Notes: generated by a model not told the origin, from the sequence alone. A DNA stretch of 64,000 nt from Alphaproteobacteria bacterium HGW-Alphaproteobacteria-1 (GCA_002842985.1 PHEQ01000010.1:1-64000), one strand, 5' to 3'. Shown: positions 7,807 to 16,793, numbered from the stretch's first letter. Numbers and translations: made by a program.

Positions 7807-9141
7807 TCACAGCCCGCATTCGGCGGTGAACCGGTCAAGCGCGCGCCCGAGCTTCTCCATGATCTCGTCCACTTGTGCCTCGGTCACGATCATCGGCGGG
7901 GCGACGATGAAATGATCGCCCTCATGCCCGCCTCGCGAGCGGCGCGCATAGATGATCAGCCCCTCGTCATAGGCGGCCTCGGTCAGCCGGTCATAGGCGT
8001 CGAGGGGCTTGGGCAGCGGCGCGCGGCTCTGGCGGTCCGAGACCAGCTCGAAGGCCTGCAAGAGGCCCATGCCGCGCACGTCGCCGATGATGTCGTGGCG
8101 CTGCATCAGCGCCTTCAGCCGCAGATGAAGAAGATCCCCCATGGCCACGGCATTCTTCATCATGCCTTGCCGCTCGATCTCGTCGATCACGGCAAGCCCT
8201 GCCGCGCAGGCCAGAGGATTGCCGGCATAGGTAAAGCCGTGCGGATAGCTGCCATGGTCGAGCACCGCCTCGACGATGGTATCGCGCGCGATGAGCGCGC
8301 CAAGCGGCATGTAGCCAGAGCCGAAGCCTTTGGAAATCGTGATCATGTCGGGCACCACGCCCCAGTGATCGGCGGCCAGAAAGCGCCCCGTGCGCCCGCC
8401 CCCCGATATCACCTCGTCATGGATCAGCAGAATGCCGTAGCGGTCACATATCTCGCGGATGCGCGGCATGTAGCCCGCAGGCGGCACCAGCGCCCCGGTC
8501 GAGGCACCGCCGATCGGCTCCACGATGAAGGCGAGCACGGTTTCGGGGCCTTCCTCAAGGATCTGGCGTTCCAGCATGTCGGCGTAATGCTGCCCCGTCG
8601 CGGGGTCATCGAGCGGCAGGCCATCAAGCCAGGCGCGCGGCGCGGGGATTTTCGGCATCTGCGCCATCATCGGCGCGTAGGGGGCCGTCATCGGCGCATA
8701 GCCCGTGACCGAGAGCGCACCAAGCGTGCAGCCGTGATAGGCCGGAAAGCGCGAGATCACCTTCCATCTTTGCGCCTCTCCAATGGCAAGGGCATGGCTG
8801 CGCGCGAGTTTCAGCGCGGATTCCACCGCCTCGGACCCGCCCGACACGAAGAACACCCGCCCCAGTCCCTCGGGCGCGATGCCTGCCAGCCGGTCGGCCA
8901 GTCGTTCCGCCGGTTCGGTCTCGAAATGGAGGCGATAGCCGAAGGTCGCCACCTCCATCTGGGCGCGCATCGCCTCAAGCACCGCCGGGTTGGAGTGGCC
9001 GATATTGCACACCATCGCGCCGGACGAGCCGTCAAGCCAGCGCCGCCCGTCCACCGCGTCGATATAGACGCCGGTCGCGCGGGCGAGTTTCGGCCTGCGC
9101 CGTCGCGAGCCGTAGAAGAGCCGCGATGTATCCTGCATCAT
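7807..9141 (-). CDS. Class III (omega) aminotransferase
   Basis: The 444-residue product is a fold-type I PLP enzyme of class III. It contains the cofactor region VSGGSEAVESALKLAR, the Asp of LIHDEVISGGGRTGRF, and the Schiff-base lysine in ITISKGFGSGYMPLGA. Members act on omega-amines or beta-amino acids with pyruvate or 2-oxoglutarate as acceptor. The ATG overlaps the livF stop by 4 bases; a second ATG follows directly. Together with the BKACE gene downstream, a beta-amino acid substrate giving a beta-keto acid is attractive. A diverged second member is at 16794-18116. Confidence 0.9.
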   Translation of the reverse strand: MMQDTSRLFYGSRRRRPKLARATGVYIDAVDGRRWLDGSSGAMVCNIGHSNPAVLEAMRAQMEVATFGYRLHFETEPAERLADRLAGIAPEGLGRVFFVSGGSEAVESALKLARSHALAIGEAQRWKVISRFPAYHGCTLGALSVTGYAPMTAPYAPMMAQMPKIPAPRAWLDGLPLDDPATGQHYADMLERQILEEGPETVLAFIVEPIGGASTGALVPPAGYMPRIREICDRYGILLIHDEVISGGGRTGRFLAADHWGVVPDMITISKGFGSGYMPLGALIARDTIVEAVLDHGSYPHGFTYAGNPLACAAGLAVIDEIERQGMMKNAVAMGDLLHLRLKALMQRHDIIGDVRGMGLLQAFELVSDRQSRAPLPKPLDAYDRLTEAAYDEGLIIYARRSRGGHEGDHFIVAPPMIVTEAQVDEIMEKLGRALDRFTAECGL

Positions 9142-9851
9142 GCTACCCAGAACGCCTTTTCCAGATCGGTGAAATCGCCAGATGGCCCCTCGTATTTGTT
9201 GCGGCCCAGTTCCAGCACATAGACGTAATCCGCGATCTTGAGGGCGTGGCGGATTTCCTGATCGACCAGCAGGATTGTCAGTCCCTCGTCGCGCAGGTCC
9301 GTGAGCATGTCATAGACCTCTTGCGCCAGAAGCTTCGACAGCCCCGCCGTCGGCTCATCGACCAGAAGCATCTTCGGCTCTGCCATCAGCGTGCGGCCGA
9401 TTTCCACCATGCGTTGCTGACCGCCCGACAATTCGCCGGTGGCCTGTTTGCGCTTGTCGCGCAGCGCCGGGAATCGCTCGTAATTGGCCTCGATCTTGCG
9501 GCGGATCTGCGCGCGGTCGCGCCGGAAGGTCCATCCGCCAAGCTCCAGGTTTTCCTCCACGGTCATGTCCTTGAACACGCCCGGCTGCTGCGGGATGTAG
9601 GCCAGCCCCTCGTTGATGCGGCGATGGGTGGGGATGTCGATGATGTTCTTGCCCTCAAGCAGAACCTCGCCCTGAAACGGCCGCAGAAATCCGAACGCGG
9701 CCTTGAGTGCCGTGGATTTGCCCACGCCGTTCGCGCCCAGAATGGTGGTGATCTGCCCGCGCCGCGCGGTGATGTGCAGATCGCTGAGGATGTTGAGATC
9801 GCGGTAATAGCCGACCGAGAGATCGCGCAGTTCCAGAACCGCCTCGGTCAT
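9138..9851 (-). CDS. livF: Branched-chain-type amino acid ABC transporter ATPase LivF
   Basis: The 237-residue ATPase has Walker A GANGVGKST, the ABC signature LSGGQQRMVEIGR and Walker B LLVDEPTAGLS. Length and the YIPQQPGVFKDMTVEENL stretch are typical of LivF. It is the second ATPase of a HAAT-family importer and sits on the cytoplasmic face. The start overlaps livG by 4 bases. The family name says branched-chain amino acids, but many members carry other amino acids, amides or urea, and the attached enzymes argue for another substrate. Confidence 0.93.
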   Translation of the reverse strand: MTEAVLELRDLSVGYYRDLNILSDLHITARRGQITTILGANGVGKSTALKAAFGFLRPFQGEVLLEGKNIIDIPTHRRINEGLAYIPQQPGVFKDMTVEENLELGGWTFRRDRAQIRRKIEANYERFPALRDKRKQATGELSGGQQRMVEIGRTLMAEPKMLLVDEPTAGLSKLLAQEVYDMLTDLRDEGLTILLVDQEIRHALKIADYVYVLELGRNKYEGPSGDFTDLEKAFWVA

Positions 9852-10585
9852 GCCGCGTCCTCCTCGTCGTCGCGGCCGAGATAGGCCTCGATCACGGCGG
9901 GGTCGTTCTTGACGTCCTCGGGGCTGCCATCGGCAATCAATTCGCCGAAGTTCAGCACGATGAGCCGTTCGGAGAGCGCAAAGATCGCGTCCATCTGGTG
10001 CGAGATGAGGATGATCGCCTTGCCCTCGGATTTCATCCGCCGGATATAGGCATAGATCACCTCCATCAGCTTGGGATGCACGCCCGCGAAAGGCTCATCG
10101 AGGATGATCACATCGGGGTCGAGCATCAGCAGGCGACCCAGTTCCAGCAGTTTCTGCTGCCCGCCCGAGAGAGCGCGCGCGTATTCGTTGCGCAGATGGT
10201 CGATGGTGAGGAATTCCAGCACCTCGGTGGCCCGCTCGGTCAGCGCGCGCCCCTGTGACATATGGCCAAGCGCCAGAGCGGGGACATAGAGGTTTTCCAG
10301 CACCGTCATGCGCCGGAAACTGCGCGTCACCTGAAACGTGCGCCCGAGGCCTGCACGGGCCACCTCGTAGGGCTGCAACTGGTCGATGCGCCGCCCGTTG
10401 AGATAGACCGTGCCCGATGACGGCTTGATCGCGCCGTCAAGGATATTGGTCAGCGTCGTCTTGCCCGCGCCATTGGGGCCAAGCACGCCGATCAACTCCG
10501 GCCCGTTCACCTCCAGATTGACGCCCTTGAGGACGTGCAGCCCGCCAAAGCTCTTGTGCAGGTTGGTGACCTTGAGATGGATCAT
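9848..10585 (-). CDS. livG: Branched-chain-type amino acid ABC transporter ATPase LivG
   Basis: The 245-residue ATPase starts MIHLKVTNLHKSFGGLHVLK, with Walker A GPNGAGKTT, signature LSGGQQKLLELGR and Walker B IILDEPFAGVHP. The longer open frame upstream runs through livM in another frame and is not used. The start overlaps livM by 4 bases and the stop overlaps livF by 4 bases. It partners LivF under the LivH/LivM permease. Confidence 0.93.
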   Translation of the reverse strand: MIHLKVTNLHKSFGGLHVLKGVNLEVNGPELIGVLGPNGAGKTTLTNILDGAIKPSSGTVYLNGRRIDQLQPYEVARAGLGRTFQVTRSFRRMTVLENLYVPALALGHMSQGRALTERATEVLEFLTIDHLRNEYARALSGGQQKLLELGRLLMLDPDVIILDEPFAGVHPKLMEVIYAYIRRMKSEGKAIILISHQMDAIFALSERLIVLNFGELIADGSPEDVKNDPAVIEAYLGRDDEEDAA

Positions 10586-11784
10586 GGCTGCGTCTCCCCG
10601 GTCTTGGCGGTGCGTTTGGCGATGGTTTCCTCGGCCACGCCCGCGCGGGCGAAATAGTCGATGAGCGGCGCGATGAGGCCGTTGCGGAAAAACCGCAGCA
10701 CCACCATCAGCAGCACCCCGAAGAACACCAGCCGCCATGTTGTCATGTCCACCGTCACCCCGCCGATGGAGAAGCTTGTGCGCATCAACTCGAGCATGAC
10801 CTGAAGGAAGATCGCGCCGAGGGCGGCGGCGACGAAATTTTCCACCCCGCCGATCACGGCCATCGCCACGACAAGTGACATTTGCAGCAGGAACAGCATG
10901 TTGGGCGTGACGATCTGGATGTAATGCGCCTGCACAGCGCCCGCCGCCGCGGCCATGGCCGTGGTGATGGTAAAGACAAACACCTTGTAGCGCGTGGTGT
11001 TGACGCCCAAGGCGGCGGCGGCATCGGCATCTTCGCGCAGCGCCCGCACGAAGAGGCCAAAGCGCGAGCGGGCGAGCCATGTGAGGATCAAAAGGCAAGC
11101 AAGCAGCAGGAAGAACATGGCGTAATAGGGCGGTATCTTGTCGGTGCGGGTGAACTCGGTGCCAAGGATAGTGACCCCGTCATTGAAGAGCGCGGGCAGC
11201 ACCATGCCCGCCTGACCGCGCGTGATGTCGATCTCGGCCGAGATCACCGCCTTGATGATTTCCGAGAAGCCCAGCGTGAAGAGCGCAAGATAGGCCGCGC
11301 GCAGCCGCAGCACCAGCAGCCCCACCAGCAGGCCCGAAAGCCCGCCTGCCACCGTGCCCAGCACGATCCCCAGCAGAACCGGCATCCGCCAGACCTTCAC
11401 GCTGTCGCCCCAGCCTGAGATGGCCTGTTCCAGACAGTCCTGTGTCAGCGTGGTCGAGGTCACGCCGATCGCGTTCTTGATCACCAGCCAGTTGCCGAAG
11501 AACGCGTATTCCGTGCAAAGCCCCGTGGGCTCAGCGGTCAGGTAGAAGTAATGGCTGAACAGTGCGGCGCCATAGGCGCCGATCCCCATGAAGGCCATGT
11601 GGCCAAAGCTGAACTGTCCGGCATAGCCCGCCAGCATCGACCAGCTTGACGCGAGGATCGCGTAGAAAAAGCCGGTGATGAGGACATGCATCACATAATC
11701 GTAATTGCCGCCCGTATAGACAAGCGGGAAGGCCGCGAAGAAAAGCACAAGGCAAAGACCGGCAATATTGGGAACCTGTCGCAT
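10582..11784 (-). CDS. livM: Branched-chain-type amino acid ABC transporter permease LivM
   Basis: The 400-residue membrane protein has about ten hydrophobic segments and the cytoplasmic coupling motif RALREDADAAAALGVNTTRYK that contacts the ATPase. The segment QFSFGHMAFMGIGAYGAAL is typical of LivM. A loop after the second segments (about residues 95-125) is longer than usual and contains two cysteines (Cys in GLCTEY and in QDCLEQA). One base separates its start from the livH stop. Confidence 0.92.
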   Translation of the reverse strand: MRQVPNIAGLCLVLFFAAFPLVYTGGNYDYVMHVLITGFFYAILASSWSMLAGYAGQFSFGHMAFMGIGAYGAALFSHYFYLTAEPTGLCTEYAFFGNWLVIKNAIGVTSTTLTQDCLEQAISGWGDSVKVWRMPVLLGIVLGTVAGGLSGLLVGLLVLRLRAAYLALFTLGFSEIIKAVISAEIDITRGQAGMVLPALFNDGVTILGTEFTRTDKIPPYYAMFFLLLACLLILTWLARSRFGLFVRALREDADAAAALGVNTTRYKVFVFTITTAMAAAAGAVQAHYIQIVTPNMLFLLQMSLVVAMAVIGGVENFVAAALGAIFLQVMLELMRTSFSIGGVTVDMTTWRLVFFGVLLMVVLRFFRNGLIAPLIDYFARAGVAEETIAKRTAKTGETQP

Positions 11785-11785
11785 C

Positions 11786-13057
11786 TCAGCCCCCCTGCCC
11801 GTGCATACCCGACGAGAACCGCCGCCCGAATAGCCCCGTAGGCCGCAGCAGAAGCGTCAGCGTCAGCACGATCATGCCATAGGCGGGAATATAGGACGCA
11901 GCCTTTTGCGCGTCGGGAATGCAGCCCGTTCCCGCCGCCTCCACCAGCCCCACCATGATGCCGCCGACAAAGGCACCGGGCAGCGAGCCGAGGCCCCCCA
12001 GAACGACGATGACGAAAGAGCGCATCGCCGGAATGGCCCCCACCTGCGGCAGCCAGGAAAACGCCTGCACCAGCAGCGCGCCCGCCAGTGCAGCGATCAT
12101 GCCGCCCAGGGCAAAGGCCAGCATGTTCATGCGGTTCGGGTCGATGCCCGCGATGGCGGCGGCCTCGCGGTCCTGACTGACCGCGCGCAGCGCCTTGCCG
12201 GTCCAGGTCCGGTGCAGCAGGTAAAGCAGCGCCAGCAGCACCAGAATGCAGGTCACGGCGGCGGTAAACCGGGGATTGGAGATCGAAACCGTATCGAACA
12301 GCGTGAGATTGCCCCGGCTGGTGGCGATCACGGGCGTCTCGGCCCCGGCAGGCCATTCGAAGCGCGGGAAATCGATGAACCGTTGCACCTTGACCGGGCT
12401 TGCCCCGTGGATTGCCTGCACGAAATATTGCAGGGTGAAGGCCAGTCCGAAGGTGGCGAGGATGCCGTATTCCACGGGGCGGTCGATCTTGCCGGTATAC
12501 ATCGGCGTCAGCATCGCGCGCTCGAAGATGGCCCCGATGCAGAAGGCGATGAAACAGGCCCCGAGCACCCCCATGAGCGGCCCCGCATCGGGAAACCAGA
12601 CCACGGTTATGTAATAGACCAGCATCCCGCCGATCATGTAGAACTCGCCATGGGCAAAGCTAACCACGCCGAGGATCGAGAAGATCAACGTCAGGCCAAG
12701 CGCCATGAACCCGTAGATGATGCCGATGATGATGCCGTTGGTGATCTGGCTGGCGCGGAAGGCGCCATTGGCGACGCAGTTGTTTTCCGGATCGGCAAAG
12801 GAAAAGGCCGCAGCGATCAGCACCACCGCCAGAAGCGCCAGCGCCGTGGTCAGGCGCGCGCTGAGCGCGGGCGTGCGCAGCCACAAAAGGCCCACACCCA
12901 CAGGCCCGAGTGCCGCGCCCGCCATCGCGCCCGCAAACGGCACGTTGGAGGTGTCGAGATCGCGCGCGAGATAGCGACGACGCAAGAGCACCGCGCCCAG
13001 CACGCCCCAACCGATCATCCACAGGATGACGGTCCAGAAGATTTCGGGTGTCTGCAC
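11786..13057 (-). CDS. livH: Branched-chain-type amino acid ABC transporter permease LivH, long form
   Basis: The 423-residue membrane protein has the LivH core from about residue 100 (ITNGIIIGIIYGFMALGL, then GVVSFAHGEFYM) and the EAA-like loop AVSQDREAAAIAGIDPNRMN. Ordinary LivH proteins are near 300 residues. The extra N-terminal 90 residues include two or three hydrophobic segments separated by an RRRYLARDL linker. A good ribosome site (CGGAGGAC) precedes the chosen ATG, so the extension is probably translated. A hairpin lies between livK and this gene. Confidence 0.9.
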   Translation of the reverse strand: MQTPEIFWTVILWMIGWGVLGAVLLRRRYLARDLDTSNVPFAGAMAGAALGPVGVGLLWLRTPALSARLTTALALLAVVLIAAAFSFADPENNCVANGAFRASQITNGIIIGIIYGFMALGLTLIFSILGVVSFAHGEFYMIGGMLVYYITVVWFPDAGPLMGVLGACFIAFCIGAIFERAMLTPMYTGKIDRPVEYGILATFGLAFTLQYFVQAIHGASPVKVQRFIDFPRFEWPAGAETPVIATSRGNLTLFDTVSISNPRFTAAVTCILVLLALLYLLHRTWTGKALRAVSQDREAAAIAGIDPNRMNMLAFALGGMIAALAGALLVQAFSWLPQVGAIPAMRSFVIVVLGGLGSLPGAFVGGIMVGLVEAAGTGCIPDAQKAASYIPAYGMIVLTLTLLLRPTGLFGRRFSSGMHGQGG

Positions 13058-13102
13058 GGATCAGTCCTCCGTTGGCACGGTCGGCGCTTCAAGCGGAACG
13101 GT

Positions 13103-13127
13103 CGGGCCGGGAGGCGTTCCCGGCCCG
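13103..13127 (-). terminator. Hairpin between livK and livH (attenuator-like)
   Basis: GGGCCGGGA and TCCCGGCCC form a perfect 9-pair stem, 10 pairs with the flanking C-G, around a 5-base loop. There is no T-run, so it is more likely a partial terminator or a 3'-end stabiliser that keeps livK transcripts in excess over the membrane genes than a full stop. Confidence 0.6.
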
Positions 13128-13133
13128 GATCGC

Positions 13134-14378
13134 TTACCGGTTGACCCAGATCGGCTCTGCGGTCTTGTAGGCCTCGGGATAGACGATCGCCGCATCGGTC
13201 GAGGCCTGCCCCTGTTTCTGGAACTGGATGATGGTGATGGCCGGGTCGGGCCACTGGTGCCACCATTCATCGCCCTTGCCGTCTGCGGACGGGTCACGCT
13301 TCAACCCGTAGTCGAAATAGATCCGCCCCAGTGTGCCCTCGTGGCTGATTTTCTCCAGCGCGGTGACGATGGCATCGCCATCGGTGCTGCCCGCCTCCTC
13401 GATCGCCTGCGCCAGAACGGCGATGGAATCATAGGCCTCCATCGCGTAGCTTTCCACGTCCGACTTGCCGGTCTTGGCCTTGTAGGCGGCGGCAAAGGCG
13501 CGGCCCTTGTCGGTGAACTGGCTCTCGGGCACGCCGATGCGCTGGACAAAGGCGTATTGCCCGTCCGGCACGTTGGTCCAGTAGGTGCCCGATTCAAGCG
13601 CGTCCTGCCCGGTCTGGAACGGCAGGTCCATCGGGCCGATCCCGGCATCCGCCGCCTGCTGGGTAAAGTTGAAGGCCGCCTCGCCGGTCACCAGGGTGAT
13701 GATCATGTCGGGGGTTTCCGCCTTGATCCGCTCGACGATGCCCGCGTAATCCTGCGTGCCGATATCGACCGAAAAGATCGTCGCGGCGACGCCGTTGGCC
13801 TCAAGCCCCTTGGCCGTCTCCTGGCTGGCGGGGATGCCGTAATCGGTGTTTTCGGTCAGGATCGCCACTTTCTTGATGTCCGGCAGGGTCAGCGCGAACT
13901 GCCAGTTGATGTTCGAGGTCCAGGAGGACAGCGGCGCGATGCGGAAGATGTATTTATGCTTGTCGCCGGTGATGGTGTCGTTCCATGTCTCGGCAAAGAC
14001 CACCGGCACGCCGCGCGCATCGGCCACTTCCTTGGCCGCGACGCCCACCGAACTGTGATAGCCGCCGCCGATGGCCACAACGTTGTCCTGGGTGATCAGG
14101 CGCTCGGTCACGGCGGTGGCGCGCTCGGGCAGGCCCTCGCTATCGGCAAGCACCACCTCGATGGGGCAGCCCAGAACGCCACCCGCCGCGTTGATATCGG
14201 CCTGCGCGAGCATCATGGCGTCGCGCATCGCCTCGCCGCCGACCACGGTGCCGGGGGCCGAAAGCGGCGCAAGCGCGCCGATCTTGATCGGGCAGTCCTG
14301 CGCCATCGCCGCTCCGGCCGAAAGCGCGATCGTCGCCGCCGACAGCATGAGGCCGCGCCGTGTCAGAATGCTGGTCAT
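13134..14378 (-). CDS. livK: Periplasmic amino-acid-binding protein LivK-type
   Basis: The 414-residue product starts with a signal peptide (MTSILTRRGLMLSAATIAL, cleavage near AMA-QD), then a Leu/Ile/Val-binding-type fold: PIKIGALAPLSAPGTVVGG, the ADINAAGGVLG hinge motif, and VAAKEVADARGVPVVFAE. It captures the substrate in the periplasm for LivHMGF. A ribosome site (GGGAGA) lies upstream of the ATG. It is the first gene of the operon and is divergent from the GlxA-type regulator, so the operon promoter should lie within 14379-14523. Confidence 0.93.
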   Translation of the reverse strand: MTSILTRRGLMLSAATIALSAGAAMAQDCPIKIGALAPLSAPGTVVGGEAMRDAMMLAQADINAAGGVLGCPIEVVLADSEGLPERATAVTERLITQDNVVAIGGGYHSSVGVAAKEVADARGVPVVFAETWNDTITGDKHKYIFRIAPLSSWTSNINWQFALTLPDIKKVAILTENTDYGIPASQETAKGLEANGVAATIFSVDIGTQDYAGIVERIKAETPDMIITLVTGEAAFNFTQQAADAGIGPMDLPFQTGQDALESGTYWTNVPDGQYAFVQRIGVPESQFTDKGRAFAAAYKAKTGKSDVESYAMEAYDSIAVLAQAIEEAGSTDGDAIVTALEKISHEGTLGRIYFDYGLKRDPSADGKGDEWWHQWPDPAITIIQFQKQGQASTDAAIVYPEAYKTAEPIWVNR

Positions 14379-14523
14379 CTCAAGTCTCCCTGTCTGGTCC
14401 GGTGTTGGTCCCGGAATTGGGGCGCATCACGCGCCTGTGACGACACGTTGCGGCAGTTGCCGAGGCCCTGTCTTTCGTTTATCCGTCATTTTCATCTGAA
14501 AACAGACATAAGGATGCGTTCGG
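14379..14523. promoter_or_regulatory. Divergent promoter region between livK and glxA-type regulator
   Basis: This 145-base gap must hold the promoters of both the minus-strand catabolic operon and the plus-strand regulator. I see a short direct repeat (GGTCCGG and GGTCCCGG near 14396-14414) and an A/T-richer block at 14470-14510, but no clear -35/-10 pair. AraC-type regulators usually bind two direct half-sites, so the repeat is the first place to look. Confidence 0.45.
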
Positions 14524-15543
14524 GTGCACCCGCGCAGCAAGGCGAAGCCGGATGTGCCGCAATTCGAGGCACTGACGCCGGGTACCGAGACGGCTCTTTC
14601 GGTGGGGGTTCTTCTCTGGCCCAGCTTTCCGATGATGTCGCTGGCGGGGCTGGTCGAGAGCCTGCGCCATGCAGGCGATCACGGCGACGATTCGCAGCCG
14701 CGCTATGCGCGTTGGCAGATCGTCGGTGCGCCCGGCTCCGCGATACGGTCAAGCTGCGGGATTCCGGTGCCCGCGACCTCGGATTACGTCCATCCCGGCC
14801 GGTTCGATCATCTCTTTGTCATCGGTGGCCTCTTGCGCGACATGGAGAGCGCGCCGCCGCGCCACCGCGATTACCTGCACGCTGCGCGGCGGGCAGGCGT
14901 GCCGCTGGTGGGAGTCTGCACGGGCAGTTTCGTGCTGGCGCGGGAGGGGTTTCTCGATGGCCGCCCGGTCTGCGTCCACCCCTATCATCAGGGCGATTTC
15001 GAAGCGGCCTTTCCCGGCCACCGCTTTGTCACCAACCGCGATTTTGCGGCGGCGGGCGATGTGACGACGGTGCTGGGAGGCGTGTCGATCCTGCCGCTGA
15101 TGAAACGGCTTATCGGCGCGCATCTGGGTCCTGATCGCGCCGCCAAGGTCGAGCATCAGATGACCTTGCCCACGCCCGAGGCCGCGCCGATGCAGCGCGA
15201 GGGGCCAGAGCGGGGCGCGATCACCGATCCGCGCATTCAGCGCGCGCTTGTCATCCTGGACGCCGAGGCGAGCCGGACCCCCTCCATCGCAGCACTGGCG
15301 CGCACGCTCGGCCTGAGCGAACGGCATTTCCTGCGACTCTTCAAGGCGCAGGTCGGTATGGCCCCAAAGGCGTATCTGCTGGAAACCAAGCTGCGCGCGG
15401 CGGTCTGGATGCTGCGCAACACCGCGCGCTCGATCACCTCGGTGGCCTATGCCGCAGGGTTCGCCAGCGGCGCGAACCTTGCCGATCACTGCCGCAGGCG
15501 GCTTGGGCGAACGCCCGGCGCGATCCGGCGGGGATCGGGGTAG
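14524..15543 (+). CDS. GlxA family transcriptional regulator (DJ-1/PfpI + AraC HTH)
   Basis: The 339-residue product has an N-terminal DJ-1/PfpI-like domain (about residues 20-200, with LVGVCTGSFVLA) and a C-terminal AraC-type double helix-turn-helix (ALARTLGLSERHFLRLFK, then ITSVAYAAGFASGANLADHC). The family includes regulators of carnitine, glycine betaine and arginine catabolism. It starts with GTG and is transcribed away from livK, so it is the obvious candidate regulator of the operon, probably an activator responding to the imported compound. The Cys in the DJ-1 domain is in a normal place, but these domains usually only sense ligand. Confidence 0.9.
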   Translation: MHPRSKAKPDVPQFEALTPGTETALSVGVLLWPSFPMMSLAGLVESLRHAGDHGDDSQPRYARWQIVGAPGSAIRSSCGIPVPATSDYVHPGRFDHLFVIGGLLRDMESAPPRHRDYLHAARRAGVPLVGVCTGSFVLAREGFLDGRPVCVHPYHQGDFEAAFPGHRFVTNRDFAAAGDVTTVLGGVSILPLMKRLIGAHLGPDRAAKVEHQMTLPTPEAAPMQREGPERGAITDPRIQRALVILDAEASRTPSIAALARTLGLSERHFLRLFKAQVGMAPKAYLLETKLRAAVWMLRNTARSITSVAYAAGFASGANLADHCRRRLGRTPGAIRRGSG

Positions 15544-15659
15544 GTGCGTCAGGCGTGTCCCGCGCGTGTCGTCCGTCCGTTTCTCGTGATCACCGCTCGG
15601 CTTTTTACGCGAACAGGCCTACACAGGCGATACGTTTCAGAAAAGGAGCTAAGGCGGGC

Positions 15660-16637
15660 ATGACGAGATCGAGGGATCACGGCGGCAATCTCGATACGGC
15701 GCGGCAGCGCTTTGGCGGGGCCATGGCCGAGTGGCTCGACCTCTCGACGGGGATAAACCCGGTGTCCTATCCGATGCCCGACCTGCCCGCGCGCGCATGG
15801 ACCGCCCTGCCGACGCGGGACGACATGGCGGCGCTCAGCGCCGCGGCGGCGGCCTGTTACGGGACGCGCGCCGAGGTGGTGCCGCTGGCGGGTGCGCAGG
15901 GGGCGATTCAGGCGGTGCCGTATCTTGACGCGCGTGGGGTCGCGCGGGTGCTGGGGCCGACCTATAACGAACACGCCGCTGCGCTGCGTGGTGCGGGTTG
16001 GACGGTGCAAGAGGTCAGCGCGCCCGAGGCCCTGGCCGGGGCCGATCTGGCGGTGGTGGTCAATCCCAACAATCCTTGCGGGCGGCGGCACGCGCCCGAC
16101 GCGCTTCGGGCGCTGGCGGAGAATGTCGGGTGTCTCGTGGTGGATGAGAGCTTTGCCGACCCGGAGCCAGACCTGTCGCTGGCGCCCTTGCTCCATCGCG
16201 CGGTAAACGTGATCTTGCTGCGGTCCTTTGGCAAGTTCTACGGGCTGGCGGGGCTGCGGCTGGGCTTTGCGCTGTGTGACGGGGCGCTGGCCGGGCGGCT
16301 GCGCGAGATGGCGGGGCCATGGCCCGTTTCCGGCCCGGCGATTGCGGCGGGGCGGATGGCGCTGGGTGATGCCGACTGGCAGGCGGCGACGTGCGCGCGG
16401 CTCAGGCGCGATGCGGCGCGGCTCGATGCGATGGCGGCGGCGGCAGGCTGGCAGCTCATTGGCGGCACGCCGCTCTTTCGCAGCTATCACGTGGCGGATG
16501 CGACGGCGGCGCAGGAGAGCCTTGCCCGCGCCCGGATATGGAGCCGGATTTTCCCCTGGTCCGCGACATGGATCAGGCTTGGCCTGCCGGGGACGGAGGC
16601 GGATTGGACGCGGCTGGAGGCGGCGCTTGGGGGGTAG
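15660..16637 (+). CDS. cobC: Threonine-phosphate decarboxylase (cobalamin biosynthesis)
   Basis: The 325-residue product is a fold-type I PLP enzyme of the CobC (CobD in Salmonella) group. The start HGGNLDTARQRFG, followed by WLDLSTGINP, VVNPNNPCGR and the Schiff-base lysine in LRSFGKFYGLAGLRLGF, is diagnostic. It makes (R)-1-aminopropan-2-ol phosphate for the cobinamide linker. The ATG is preceded by AAGGAG; the open frame runs 35 codons further upstream without homology. No other cobalamin gene is nearby and no cobalamin riboswitch is visible before it, so it stands apart from its pathway. Confidence 0.92.
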   Translation: MTRSRDHGGNLDTARQRFGGAMAEWLDLSTGINPVSYPMPDLPARAWTALPTRDDMAALSAAAAACYGTRAEVVPLAGAQGAIQAVPYLDARGVARVLGPTYNEHAAALRGAGWTVQEVSAPEALAGADLAVVVNPNNPCGRRHAPDALRALAENVGCLVVDESFADPEPDLSLAPLLHRAVNVILLRSFGKFYGLAGLRLGFALCDGALAGRLREMAGPWPVSGPAIAAGRMALGDADWQAATCARLRRDAARLDAMAAAAGWQLIGGTPLFRSYHVADATAAQESLARARIWSRIFPWSATWIRLGLPGTEADWTRLEAALGG

Positions 16638-16666
16638 GCGACAGGTCTCGCGTGTCTTTAGCCGTC

Positions 16667-16725
16667 ATCCCCGTGAAAACGGGGATCTCCCTCTGACGGC
16701 AGACCCTCGGGTCAGGCCCGAGGGT
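16667..16725. repeat. Double palindromic intergenic repeat, copy 1
   Basis: Two inverted repeats sit between the convergent genes cobC and the aminotransferase: ATCCCCGT/ACGGGGAT at 16667-16686 and ACCCTCGGG/CCCGAGGGT at 16703-16725 with loop TCAGG. The second belongs to the same family as elements at 30215, 32378, 32425 and 32463. It could act as a bidirectional terminator for the two genes. Confidence 0.8.
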
Positions 16726-16793
16726 GACGGGTTTCTGTTTTGCGGGTCGCGGGGAGCGTCACGGAGCGGCGACCATCAGCCGGGGCAGGGGCG

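Noticed and set aside
15541..15660. Possible cobalamin riboswitch before cobC.
   Set aside because: No B12-box-like sequence is visible in the short gap.
15549..16490. Long open frame on the minus strand opposite cobC.
   Set aside because: It is an antisense shadow in G+C-rich DNA; cobC on the plus strand has clear family motifs and a ribosome site.
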